DNA of 26,841 nucleotides from JAFDWI01 sp964595905 (GCA_964595905.1 CAZQSU010000040.1:1-26841), one strand, 5' to 3'. Shown: positions 15,343 through 22,456, counted from the stretch's first letter. Numbers and translations: made by a program. The notes: a model not told the origin generated them from the sequence alone.

Positions 15343-15514
15343 CGCGCCCGCGGGCGCGTCGGGGGAGTGCGTGGTCCAACGTTGCAGCGACAAGGGCGGT
15401 GCCTGGCCGATGGTTGTCGCTGTGACGTTGGACCACGGGAACCCCACGGAGGCATTCGGGTCGACTCGATGAGTGACTCCCACGGGAGCGCGGACGCGCC
15501 CGCGGGCGCGTCGG
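15321..15514. repeat. Pair of 42-bp direct repeats (15321-15362 and 15473-15514)
   Basis: Both copies start GTGACTCCCA, share GGGAG and end CGCCCGCGGGCGCGTCGG. They differ at one base in the first part and in an 8-nt middle segment. Because of that change the second copy keeps the GC-rich palindrome but loses the perfect outer palindrome seen in copy 1. The copies are offset by 152 bp and flank the long hairpin at 15371-15436. Confidence 0.85.
15371..15436. repeat. Long hairpin-forming inverted repeat
   Basis: GTGGTCCAACGT (15371-15382) pairs with ACGTTGGACCAC (15425-15436). After a 2-nt mismatch, CAGCGACAA (15385-15393) pairs with TTGTCGCTG (15414-15422), leaving a 20-nt loop. The arms total 21 paired positions. 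It could be a structured RNA, a transposon end pair or a recombination site. Confidence 0.88.
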
Positions 15515-15525
15515 ATCGAGTCGAC
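15460..15525. repeat. 11-bp inverted repeat enclosing the second direct-repeat copy
   Basis: GTCGACTCGAT (15460-15470) is the exact reverse complement of ATCGAGTCGAC (15515-15525). Between them lies almost exactly the second 42-bp repeat copy, giving a nested stem. Confidence 0.85.
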
Positions 15526-15621
15526 GCGGAACTCGACGGTGATCGTTGAAACCCCCGCCCGAAAATGTCGCACGTCCCGCTCCAAACTTCATCGGGGACG
15601 CATCGGAGCGACCCGCGTTCG

Positions 15622-16434
15622 TCACGCCTCCGCGGCGAGCGCCAGCAACGCGGGCACGGCATCGGCCACGTCGCCGCGGACCCCTTCGACGAAGTGGGTC
15701 GTCCGTGCCACGTGCGCAGAGACCGACAGCACCTCGGCGGGACGGATCTGGGCGGCCACGGCATTGGCGATGAGCGCGCCGGCGCACGCTCCCTGATCGG
15801 CCGCGTGGACCTGCCAGGAGGCGTCGGCTCGGTAGGTGACGGCCGCGACCGTGCCCGCGGGCAGCGGCCCGGTCACCGTCGTGCCTCCGTACTCGGCAAC
15901 CGGCACCTCGCGTCGGCCCGTCGGCCCGCGGACCGAGAGACGCCGGGCGAACGGGTGGACGAGTCCATCGGCGTCGAACACCGCGTACTCATCCGACAGG
16001 TACTGCGCTCCGGCGCGGACCAGTGCCGCCACCAGCGTCGTCTTGCCGGCCATCGACGTGCCCGGCAGCACGATCACCCGGCCATCCACCGCGACGGCAC
16101 CCGCATGGATGAACACGAGCCCGGGTGCATGCACGGCGATCGTCGAACGAATCGTCTGGTCGACCGCATGGGCCGCGGCGGGCAGCTGGTCGAAGTCGGT
16201 TGCGGTTCCGTCGGGATCGACGACGGCGATGGCGTGACCGGCGCAGTCCACCGAGATGCGGTGATCGGCGGGTTCCTCGGCAGAACGGATGGTGGCCCCC
16301 GGCGGCAACATCTCACGGACACCGTCGACGAGCGTCGGGAATCCGCATGTCGTCTCGGCGCAGGCGTGACGGATCACGAGGTCCACGGCGACGCCGTACG
16401 CGGCGAACCCGATGAGCTCGTCGCCCGCGTGCAT
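15622..16434 (-). CDS. HPr kinase-like P-loop protein
   Basis: This 270-aa soluble protein has a C-terminal half that matches the HPr-kinase/phosphorylase-like fold. FIHAGAVAVDGRVIVLPG leads to Walker A GTSMAGKTTL (125-134), and ALVRAGAQYLSDEYAVFD holds the Asp/Glu motif SDEY (147-150). The N-terminal 110 residues are the variable domain seen in stand-alone HprK-like proteins. It is not the PTS regulator HprK: such proteins typically travel with PqqD-like genes in peptide-modification or sugar-related clusters, and here the upstream gene (70 nt away, same strand) indeed has a PqqD-like N-terminus. The start is ATG at 16432-16434. The two genes are likely one operon. The substrate is unknown; a kinase acting on a small molecule or a peptide is possible. 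Confidence 0.8.
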   Translation of the reverse strand: MHAGDELIGFAAYGVAVDLVIRHACAETTCGFPTLVDGVREMLPPGATIRSAEEPADHRISVDCAGHAIAVVDPDGTATDFDQLPAAAHAVDQTIRSTIAVHAPGLVFIHAGAVAVDGRVIVLPGTSMAGKTTLVAALVRAGAQYLSDEYAVFDADGLVHPFARRLSVRGPTGRREVPVAEYGGTTVTGPLPAGTVAAVTYRADASWQVHAADQGACAGALIANAVAAQIRPAEVLSVSAHVARTTHFVEGVRGDVADAVPALLALAAEA

Positions 16435-16504
16435 TCCTGCAACCTATTCCCTGGGTTCGTGTCGGGATGTCTTCGGGGCGATCCGCCCCGCGGGGAAGGC
16501 GGAC

Positions 16505-17614
16505 TCAGCGGATCGCGAGTCCGTACGGACCGACGAGTCCGTGGGTGACGGCGGGAACCGGTTCGGTCCCCGGGCCACCCCAGACATACACCGCGCGCTC
16601 GAAGAAGTAGGAGAGGTACAGGTTGCCGTCCTCGTCGAATGCCAACCCCGTCGGCCACGGCAACTCGTCGAGCACGGTGGTGGCGGCATGGCCCGTGCCC
16701 TCCCAGACGCTCACCGACTTTCCGTGGCCGTTCGCGATGAACAGACGACCCGTCTGGTCGAATGCCATCGCGGTGGGATTGTCGAGCCCGGAGGTGATCG
16801 CTGCGGACGACGTGGCACTGACCCCGTCCCACACCTCCACGTGGTTGCCGTCGGTGGTGACGTACAGGCGGCCGTCCGGCCCGCAGATCACGTCGATGGG
16901 GGAAGAGCCCGAGGCAGTGGAGAAGGCGGACGTCGCCGCCGTGTTCGACGGGTCGGACGGGTCCCAGACGCTGACGTAGTCCTTTGCGAAGTTGGCGATG
17001 TAGAGCTTTCCGTCACTGCCGAAGGCGACTCCGTAGGGCATGTGCAGGCCCGAATCGACCACGACGGTCGGGTCGGATCCGTCCCAGGCGTGCACTGTGT
17101 CCATCGAGTAATCGGACCAGTAGAGGACGCCGTCGGCGTCGAAGACGAGATCGTCCGGGTCGAACTCGGTCGAGACGGTCAGGGTCGACGCCTGGTCACC
17201 CGGGCCCGTCCAGGTGCGGATCGCCCCACCGTCGGCGATGTAGAGCATCTGGTCGTCGAGAGCCGGCACGGTCGTCGACGGTGGGGTCTCGGGGACCGTC
17301 GTGGCCGGTGACGCAGCGGCGGCGACGGCGGGAAGCGCGACGGTCGCCACGGTCGCGGCCGCTGCGGCGCCTCCGAGTTGCAGCACCTTGCGGCGTGACC
17401 AGTGGTCGGTCTCGACCACGCCGAGTTCGACGAGCCCGGCCATCGGCTCCACCAGGTGGTCGGGAACGGACCGGGCTCCCGCCCGTGCCAGCGAGAACGC
17501 CTCGGCCTGCGCTCCGGTCAGGTGCCAGACCTGGTCCTGCCCGGGCGACAGGACCAGATATCCGGTCGCGACGTTCTCGACGTGCAGATCGCTGCGAGTA
17601 CCGAATCGTGTCAT
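16505..17614 (-). CDS. PqqD-like domain + Tat-type segment + six-bladed beta-propeller
   Basis: The protein is 369 aa. Two ATGs lie 6 nt apart; the second (17612-17614) is chosen because GGAGG is placed correctly for it, whereas it touches the first. Residues 8-70 look like a PqqD winged-helix domain (NVATGYLVLSPGQDQVWHLT, then AQAEAFSLARAG and LVELGVVET). Residues 73-100 are a Tat-like signal (SRRKVLQL then an Ala/Val helix). After a Thr/Pro linker, residues 121-369 contain six similar NHL-type blades, each with a G/D-x-L-Y/F-x-x motif (GVLYWSDY, GKLYIANF, GRLYVTTD, GRLFIANG, GNLYLSYF). The last GPYGLAI strand probably closes the ring. The PqqD part would stay in the cytoplasm and the propeller outside, a rare layout. 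It probably forms an operon with the HprK-like gene. Confidence 0.82.
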   Translation of the reverse strand: MTRFGTRSDLHVENVATGYLVLSPGQDQVWHLTGAQAEAFSLARAGARSVPDHLVEPMAGLVELGVVETDHWSRRKVLQLGGAAAAATVATVALPAVAAAASPATTVPETPPSTTVPALDDQMLYIADGGAIRTWTGPGDQASTLTVSTEFDPDDLVFDADGVLYWSDYSMDTVHAWDGSDPTVVVDSGLHMPYGVAFGSDGKLYIANFAKDYVSVWDPSDPSNTAATSAFSTASGSSPIDVICGPDGRLYVTTDGNHVEVWDGVSATSSAAITSGLDNPTAMAFDQTGRLFIANGHGKSVSVWEGTGHAATTVLDELPWPTGLAFDEDGNLYLSYFFERAVYVWGGPGTEPVPAVTHGLVGPYGLAIR

Positions 17615-17771
17615 GTCCATCCTCCAGCCGTCGTCGATCGGAGTGCCCGAGCCCGGCACTCCAGACACGAGAACCGGTTTAGCACGTCATCCGATAGGTG
17701 CCGTCCCCTGGCACACCCGGCCGGGCGACCGTGCCGGCGCCGAGCCAACCCGGTCGGAAACGCCAGGGACC

Positions 17772-17981
17772 GACGCGGTGGATGACTCCTGGCAGGTTTG
17801 AGTCGGCGCGATTCGGGGCACAGCACNNNNNNNNNNNNNNNNNNNNNNNNNNNNNNNNNNNNNNNNNNNNNNNNNNNNNNNNNNNNNNNNNNNNNNNNNN
17901 NNNNNNNNNNNNNNNNNNNNNNNNNNGACGCGGTGGATGACTCCTGGCAGGTTTGAGTCGGCGCGATTCGGGGCACAGCAC
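17772..17981. repeat. Identical 55-bp edges on both sides of the scaffold gap
   Basis: Bases 17772-17826 and 17927-17981 are the same 55-bp sequence, beginning GACGCGGTGGATGACTCC and ending GGGGCACAGCAC. One copy ends exactly at the N run and the other begins exactly after it. This is what two contigs sharing a k-mer-length end look like, so the repeat is probably an assembly duplicate rather than biology. Confidence 0.9.
17827..17926. other. Scaffold gap of exactly 100 N
   Basis: This is a placeholder run of 100 unknown bases. The gap and its edges lie in the intergenic space between the start of the propeller gene (17614, minus) and the DUF192 gene (17986, plus). The stretch 17615-17985 otherwise holds no gene I can support; any divergent promoters here are affected by the assembly uncertainty. 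Confidence 0.98.
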
Positions 17982-17985
17982 CGGT

Positions 17986-18507
17986 ATGCAGATCACCGAC
18001 GTCATCTCGCAAGAAGCCCTCCCATCGGATCGGGTCGCCACGCCTGGCGGGAACGGAGATCAGGCGCGCCCGCTGGGTCCGGCCGACGTGGCACGCACCC
18101 GCGCCGACCGACGCGCGGGCCTGCTGGGCCTCGCCAGCTATCGGCGGATCCTCGTGCTGCAACCGGCCCGGCAGATCCACACCTTCGGCATGCGCTTCGC
18201 CATCGACGTGGCCTGGCGCGATCGGTCGGGCAGGGTGCTCCGCACCGCGCAGCTGCCGCCGAACCGGCTGAGTGCCTGGGTTCCCCGTGCCCATTCGGTC
18301 CTCGAGGCCCAGGCCGGGACCTTCGACCGGCTCGGCATCGTTCCCGGCGACCGCCTGGTGACGTTCCCGGTGGGAGGCGACCAGGGCACCCTGCTGGTGA
18401 AGTGTCCCGACTCCGTCGACGCCGCGCCACACTTGTCCGATGGCGATCACCGGTGCATCGAAGGGCGTGCTGGTGCTCGTGGGCACGCCGATCGGCAACC
18501 TCGATGA
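17986..18507 (+). CDS. DUF192 family protein
   Basis: The protein is 173 aa from ATG 17986 (an upstream in-frame TTG at 17953 lies inside the duplicated contig edge and is not favoured). The DUF192 core is visible: RRILVLQPARQIHTFGMRFA, then IDVAWRDRSGRVLRT, AWVPRAHSVLEAQAGTFDRL and GIVPGDRLVTF. The HTFGMRFAIDV motif is the family signature. The domain is usually about 110 residues, often exported, but no signal peptide is present here. A C-terminal extension of about 30 residues overlaps the rsmI start by 68 nt, so the exact end may be less conserved. The function of DUF192 is unknown. Confidence 0.82.
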   Translation: MQITDVISQEALPSDRVATPGGNGDQARPLGPADVARTRADRRAGLLGLASYRRILVLQPARQIHTFGMRFAIDVAWRDRSGRVLRTAQLPPNRLSAWVPRAHSVLEAQAGTFDRLGIVPGDRLVTFPVGGDQGTLLVKCPDSVDAAPHLSDGDHRCIEGRAGARGHADRQPR

Positions 18508-19285
18508 CCTGACGTCCCGAGCGGCGGCGACCCTCGCCTCCGCCGATGTCATCGCCTGTGAGGACACGCGCCGGACCGGCCGGTTGTTGACCCACCTCGG
18601 GGTCGCGGCGCCGAAGCTGCTGGTCGCCAACGACCACACCGAGTCGCACGTGGCGCACGAGGTCGTCGAGCGGATCGATGCCGGCCAGCGGGTCGTGGTC
18701 GTCACCGACGCGGGGATGCCCGGGATCTCGGACCCCGGTGAGGCGCTCGTCAGGGCAGTCCTGGACGCCGGGCTTCCCGTCGAGGTCGTGCCCGGCCCCT
18801 CCGCGCTCGACACCGCGCTGGTGATCAGCGGCCTGCCCGCGGGCAGGTTCTGTTTCGAAGGATTCCTGCCGCGCAAGGGGTCGTCGCGGCGCGCCCGCCT
18901 CGAAGCGATCGCCGCCGAGGAACGGACCGTCGTGTTGTACGAAGCGCCGCATCGGGTCGAGCGGACCATCGCGGATCTCCACGACGTCTGCGGTGCCGAC
19001 CGCCGGGTCGCGATCCTGCGGGAACTCACCAAGGTGCATGAAGAACACTGGCGCGGGTCACTCGCCGAGGCGCGTGCGATGCTCGACGAGCGCGCACCGC
19101 GCGGCGAGTACGTGCTGGTGGTCGACGGCGCCGAGCCGCCCGCAGCCGCTGACGACGCCACCCTCCGAGCCGCTTTCGACGCCGAACGCGCAGCCGGACG
19201 ATCGACCCGGGACGCCGTCGACACGGTCGCCGAGCGTTTCGGGGTGCCGAGGCGCCGGGTGTACGACCTGGCCATCCACACATGA
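18440..19285 (+). CDS. rsmI: 16S rRNA (cytidine1402-2'-O)-methyltransferase RsmI
   Basis: This 281-aa tetrapyrrole-methylase-fold enzyme methylates the ribose of C1402 in the ribosomal decoding centre using SAM. All family motifs are present: LVGTPIGNLDDLTSRA, CEDTRRTGRLLTHLG, VTDAGMPGISDPGEALV, VPGPSALDTALVISGLP, FEGFLPRKG, LYEAPHRVERT and RELTKVHEEHWRGSL. The C-terminal helical extension carries RSTRDAVDTVAERFGVPRR. ATG 18440 gives the usual short lead before GVLVLVGTPIG; GTG 18467 is an alternative, also inside the overlap with the DUF192 gene. The same gene lies near metG in mycobacteria. Confidence 0.96.
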   Translation: MAITGASKGVLVLVGTPIGNLDDLTSRAAATLASADVIACEDTRRTGRLLTHLGVAAPKLLVANDHTESHVAHEVVERIDAGQRVVVVTDAGMPGISDPGEALVRAVLDAGLPVEVVPGPSALDTALVISGLPAGRFCFEGFLPRKGSSRRARLEAIAAEERTVVLYEAPHRVERTIADLHDVCGADRRVAILRELTKVHEEHWRGSLAEARAMLDERAPRGEYVLVVDGAEPPAAADDATLRAAFDAERAAGRSTRDAVDTVAERFGVPRRRVYDLAIHT

Positions 19286-19334
19286 AGCCGCCGGTGGGCG
19301 GCCTGGGGGATCCAGCCTCGTCGAAGATCGGCGG

Positions 19335-19340
19335 TAGCAT
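19335..19340 (+). promoter_or_regulatory. -10 box for the acidic hypothetical gene
   Basis: TAGCAT preceded by GG ends 6 nt before the GTG at 19347, placing the predicted transcript start on the start codon. Confidence 0.45.
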
Positions 19341-19346
19341 GACCTG

Positions 19347-19901
19347 GTGACCGACGCGAACCCCGACGACCCGGCCGGGACCGACGCGCTACCGCAAGGG
19401 TCGGTCGTACCGGGTGCCGACATCTGGGACGATGTCGACGACGCCGTCGACGGCAACGACGCCTGGGACGACGACCTCGTCGTCGACATCGAGACCCGAC
19501 GCGAGATCGCCCGGAGTCGCATGGCCGAGGCCGAGTGGGACGACGAGGCCTGGCTCACCGAAGCCCAGGTCGTCGCGCACGTCGACGACGACGGGGTCCA
19601 CGACGGGTCGCGCGGGGTCGAAGCCGACGACGACGAGACGACCGAGGCGTTCGGCACCAAGATCCAACGCTGGGGGACGACCTCGATGCTCGGGGCGAGC
19701 CTGTCGGGATTGGGTTTCGGGATCGAGAAGGTGCTGCGACCGCGCGAGACGCTCCCGATCGAGATCCAGGTCGACGACGACTCCGACGATCACCTCGACC
19801 CGGTCGAGGTCAAGCTGGGCGAGAGCCCCGACGAGAGCGTGGCGGTGCTGCGGCCCTGGCTGCGTGACCGGACCGGTGCCGACGGTCCCGTTGCCGACTG
19901 A
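19347..19901 (+). CDS. Acidic hypothetical protein, 184 aa
   Basis: The start is GTG, read as a leaderless start because a TAGCAT box lies 6 nt before it. The protein is extremely acidic: the first 100 residues contain many Asp (for example WDDVDDAVDG, DAWDDDLVVD and VEADDDETTEAF). A short Gly-rich stretch then follows (KIQRWGTTSMLGASLSGLGF, about 105-124) with GIEKVLRPRETLPIEIQVDD. It ends in another acidic tail. The middle stretch could be a short amphipathic or membrane-contacting segment. I do not recognise the family. It lies between rsmI and metG, where it could be a lineage-specific gene. Third-position GC and the conserved-looking LRPRETLPIEIQ block support real coding. Confidence 0.75.
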   Translation: MTDANPDDPAGTDALPQGSVVPGADIWDDVDDAVDGNDAWDDDLVVDIETRREIARSRMAEAEWDDEAWLTEAQVVAHVDDDGVHDGSRGVEADDDETTEAFGTKIQRWGTTSMLGASLSGLGFGIEKVLRPRETLPIEIQVDDDSDDHLDPVEVKLGESPDESVAVLRPWLRDRTGADGPVAD

Positions 19902-19943
19902 CCGACGAAGCATCGGGCGCACCACGGGCCGGGCAACCATCGA

Positions 19944-19987
19944 CTTTGCACGGTTTCCGCTGCCATCGGCGGGTCGACGGTGCAAAG
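19944..19987 (+). promoter_or_regulatory. Stem-loop between the acidic gene and metG
   Basis: CTTTGCAC (19944-19951) pairs exactly with GTGCAAAG (19980-19987), and an inner CCGC/GCGG pair can form within the loop. It begins 43 nt after the acidic gene's stop and ends 52 nt before the metG -10 box. It may terminate the first gene or be a regulatory structure; there is no T-tract. Confidence 0.4.
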
Positions 19988-20039
19988 ACGTGTGCGTGGC
20001 AGCCCTCGAAGTCCTTCCGGCGCTGCGAACCGGCCCCGG

Positions 20040-20045
20040 TAGGGT
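20040..20045 (+). promoter_or_regulatory. -10 box for metG
   Basis: TAGGGT preceded by GG ends 6 nt before the metG GTG, predicting a leaderless transcript. No Shine-Dalgarno is seen. Confidence 0.45.
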
Positions 20046-20051
20046 TGCGAC

Positions 20052-21596
20052 GTGCCTGCTGACCAGGGGCGGTTCTACGTCACCACACCGATCTACTACG
20101 TCAACGACGCGCCCCACGTCGGTCACGCCTACACGACGGTCGCGGCCGACGCGCTCGCCCGCTGGCACCGGCTCATCGGCGACGACGTGTTCTTTCTGAC
20201 CGGCACCGACGAGCACGGGTTGAAGGTGCAGCGGTCGGCCGAGGCCGCCGGCCGCACGCCGCAGGAGCAGGCCGACGTCAACGCCGCGCACTTCGCCGAC
20301 GCGTGGAAGCTCCTCGGCATCACTCACGACGACTTCATCCGCACGTCCGAGCCCCGGCACCACCGCGCGGTCCAGGCGCTGCTGCAACAGGTGTACGACC
20401 GCGGCTACATCTACGAATCCGACTACTCGGGCCTGTACTGCGTGTCGTGCGAGGAGTACTACACCGAGGACGAACTCGACCCGAACCCCGAGCCGGGCGG
20501 GCTGGGACTCTGTCGGATCCACCATCGTCCCGTCGAGGCGTTCAGCGAACGCAACTGGTTCTTCCGACTGTCGGCCTTCGCCGAGCCACTGGAAGAGCAC
20601 TACCGGACCCATCCCGACGCGGTGCAGCCCGACGGCAAGCGCAACGAGACCCTCGGACTGATCCGCCAGGGTCTGCGCGACATCTCGATCTCGCGATCGT
20701 CGATCGACTGGGGGGTGCCGATCCCCTGGGACGACTCCCAGGTCTTCTACGTGTGGTACGACGCGCTCATCAACTACGCCACCGCCATCGGCTACGGCAC
20801 CGATCGGGAGCGATTCGACACCTGGTGGCCACACGTCCACCACGTCATCGGCAAGGACATCCTGCGCTTCCACTGCGTCTACTGGCCGGCGCTGTTGCTC
20901 GCCGCGGGTGAGGCGCCACCCGCGCACGTGCACGTCCACGGGTTCCTGCTCATCGGTGGCGAGAAGATGTCGAAATCGGGGCTCACCCAGATCACCCCCG
21001 CCGAACTGGTCGACCAGTTCGGGGTCGACGGGGTGCGCCACCACCTGCTCCACGACCTGCACTTCGGCCCCGACGGCGACTTCAGCGAAGAGGCGATGAT
21101 CGCCCGCTACAACGCGGACCTCGCCAACAACCTGGGCAACCTGACCTCCCGGGTCGCCACCGTCCTCGCCAAGAAGTGCGACGGGATCGGCACCGCGCCG
21201 CGCACCCGTAGCCCGCTGGCTGCCGTCGCCGCGCAGGTCGTCGCCGACACGAGTGCGGCCTGGGAGGCGGTCGCACCCTCGGTCGCGCTCGATGCCACGT
21301 GGCGGCTCATCCGCGAAGCGAACGCGCTGTTGGAGGCGACCGAACCGTGGAAGGCCGAGCCGGGACCCGACGTGGACGCCGTGCTGGGTGACGCGCTCGA
21401 GGTGCTGCGGATCGTGGCGATCCTCGCCCAACCCGCGGTGCCCGCCGCCGCCGCCGAGATCTGGCGCCGGATCGGCTGCGACGGCGACGTGGCCGACCAG
21501 CGGGTCCCCACCGACACGGCCTGGGGCGGCTACGTCGCCGGCCGACCGGTGGAGAAGGGCGCACCGTTGTTCCCCCGGATCAAGGCGCCTGCGTGA
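20052..21596 (+). CDS. metG: Methionyl-tRNA synthetase
   Basis: This 514-aa class I synthetase charges tRNA-Met with methionine. HVGH (22-25, the HIGH motif) and KMSKS (305-309) are intact. The connective-peptide domain has one zinc knuckle with Cys130, Cys133, Cys154 and His157 as candidate ligands, so the fourth ligand is a His rather than a Cys. The substrate pocket blocks VTTPIYYVNDAPHVGHAY and DEHGLKVQRSAE are typical, as is the anticodon-binding helical domain (about 360-500, NLANNLGNLTSRV-like). There is no C-terminal EMAP/tRNA-binding extension, as in the shorter actinobacterial form. GTG start, preceded by a -10 box. The stop overlaps the tatD start by 4 nt (GTGA). Confidence 0.97.
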   Translation: MPADQGRFYVTTPIYYVNDAPHVGHAYTTVAADALARWHRLIGDDVFFLTGTDEHGLKVQRSAEAAGRTPQEQADVNAAHFADAWKLLGITHDDFIRTSEPRHHRAVQALLQQVYDRGYIYESDYSGLYCVSCEEYYTEDELDPNPEPGGLGLCRIHHRPVEAFSERNWFFRLSAFAEPLEEHYRTHPDAVQPDGKRNETLGLIRQGLRDISISRSSIDWGVPIPWDDSQVFYVWYDALINYATAIGYGTDRERFDTWWPHVHHVIGKDILRFHCVYWPALLLAAGEAPPAHVHVHGFLLIGGEKMSKSGLTQITPAELVDQFGVDGVRHHLLHDLHFGPDGDFSEEAMIARYNADLANNLGNLTSRVATVLAKKCDGIGTAPRTRSPLAAVAAQVVADTSAAWEAVAPSVALDATWRLIREANALLEATEPWKAEPGPDVDAVLGDALEVLRIVAILAQPAVPAAAAEIWRRIGCDGDVADQRVPTDTAWGGYVAGRPVEKGAPLFPRIKAPA

Positions 21597-22456
21597 CCCT
21601 GGCACCGGTCGATCACGAGGCATTGGCCGCGGCCGGGCCGTGGATCGACACGCACTGTCACCTGAGCTTGGACGATGACCATCCCGCCGACCCGGATGCA
21701 CCGGATCGCGACGGTTCAGGCGACGGCGACGACGACGGCGACATCGTCGCGTCGGCGCAGCCGATCATCGACGCGGCACGGGCGGCCGGCGTGCAGCGGC
21801 TCGTCACGATCGGCACCGACCTGGCCTCGTCGGCCTCCGGAACGGCTGTCGCGGCCGCCCACGACGACGTCTGGGCGACGGTCGGGCTGCACCCCCACGA
21901 CGCGTCCCGTGGCATCGACGGTCTCGAAGCGCTGCTCGATGCCCCCAAGGTCGTCGCCGTGGGGGAGTGCGGCCTCGACTATCACTACGAACACTCGCCC
22001 CGCGCTGCGCAGCGCGAAGCGTTCGCGGCGCAGATCGAACTGGCGATCCGACACGACCTGGCGCTCGTGGTCCACACCCGCGAGGCGTGGGACGACACGT
22101 TCGCCGTCTTCGACGCCGAAGGGGTTCCCGACCGGACGATCATCCACTGCTTCACCGGCGGTCCCGACGAGGCGCGGGCATCTCTCGACCGGGGCGCCTA
22201 CCTGTCGTTCAGTGGCATCGCCACGTTCCGCAATGCACCCGAGGTGCGCGAGGCGGCGGCGCTGTGCCCGCCGGACCGCCTGCTGGTCGAGACCGACAGC
22301 CCCTTCCTGGCGCCCGTGCCCTACCGGGGCAGGCCGAACCGACCCGAGTGGGTGCCGGTCGTCGGCGCCGCGGTGGCCGACGTGCGAGGTGAGACCCCCG
22401 CGGCGGTCGCGTCGACCGTGTGGACGAACGCCGAGACCGTGTTCGCCCTGGGCTGA
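21593..22456 (+). CDS. tatD: TatD family metal-dependent hydrolase (DNase)
   Basis: This 287-aa TIM-barrel amidohydrolase-fold protein has its metal ligands in the usual places: His21 and His23 (DTHCHL), Glu125 (VGECGLDYHY), His161 (VHTREAWDD), His185 (IIHCFTGG) and Asp235 (ETDSPFLAP). TatD enzymes are 3'-5' exonuclease-like DNases involved in DNA repair and turnover. An unusual Asp-rich insert (about 27-50, DDDHPADPDAPDRDGSG and following) lies right after the first metal motif, lengthening loop 1. Start GTG, overlapping the metG stop. The metG–tatD pair is conserved in actinobacteria. Confidence 0.95.
   Translation: MTLAPVDHEALAAAGPWIDTHCHLSLDDDHPADPDAPDRDGSGDGDDDGDIVASAQPIIDAARAAGVQRLVTIGTDLASSASGTAVAAAHDDVWATVGLHPHDASRGIDGLEALLDAPKVVAVGECGLDYHYEHSPRAAQREAFAAQIELAIRHDLALVVHTREAWDDTFAVFDAEGVPDRTIIHCFTGGPDEARASLDRGAYLSFSGIATFRNAPEVREAAALCPPDRLLVETDSPFLAPVPYRGRPNRPEWVPVVGAAVADVRGETPAAVASTVWTNAETVFALG

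Larger units (their letters stand above)
15299..15621. other. Gene-free stretch with a nested repeat cluster
   Basis: No gene is supported here. Between 15319 and 15525 lie two copies of a 42-bp direct repeat, a long hairpin and a flanking 11-bp inverted repeat (given separately). From 15526 to the end of the convergent minus-strand gene at 15622 I see nothing recognisable. No transposase or integrase is encoded. Confidence 0.7.

Noticed and set aside
17611..19281. 556-aa minus-strand frame spanning the N gap
   Set aside because: It reads through 100 unknown bases and is antisense to rsmI and the DUF192 gene; Ser/Arg/Ala-rich shadow.
19389..21701. 770-aa open frame on the minus strand
   Set aside because: It lies antisense to the acidic gene, metG and the start of tatD. 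Those three have clear families or starts, and this frame is low-complexity Arg/Val/Asp text typical of GC-rich shadows.
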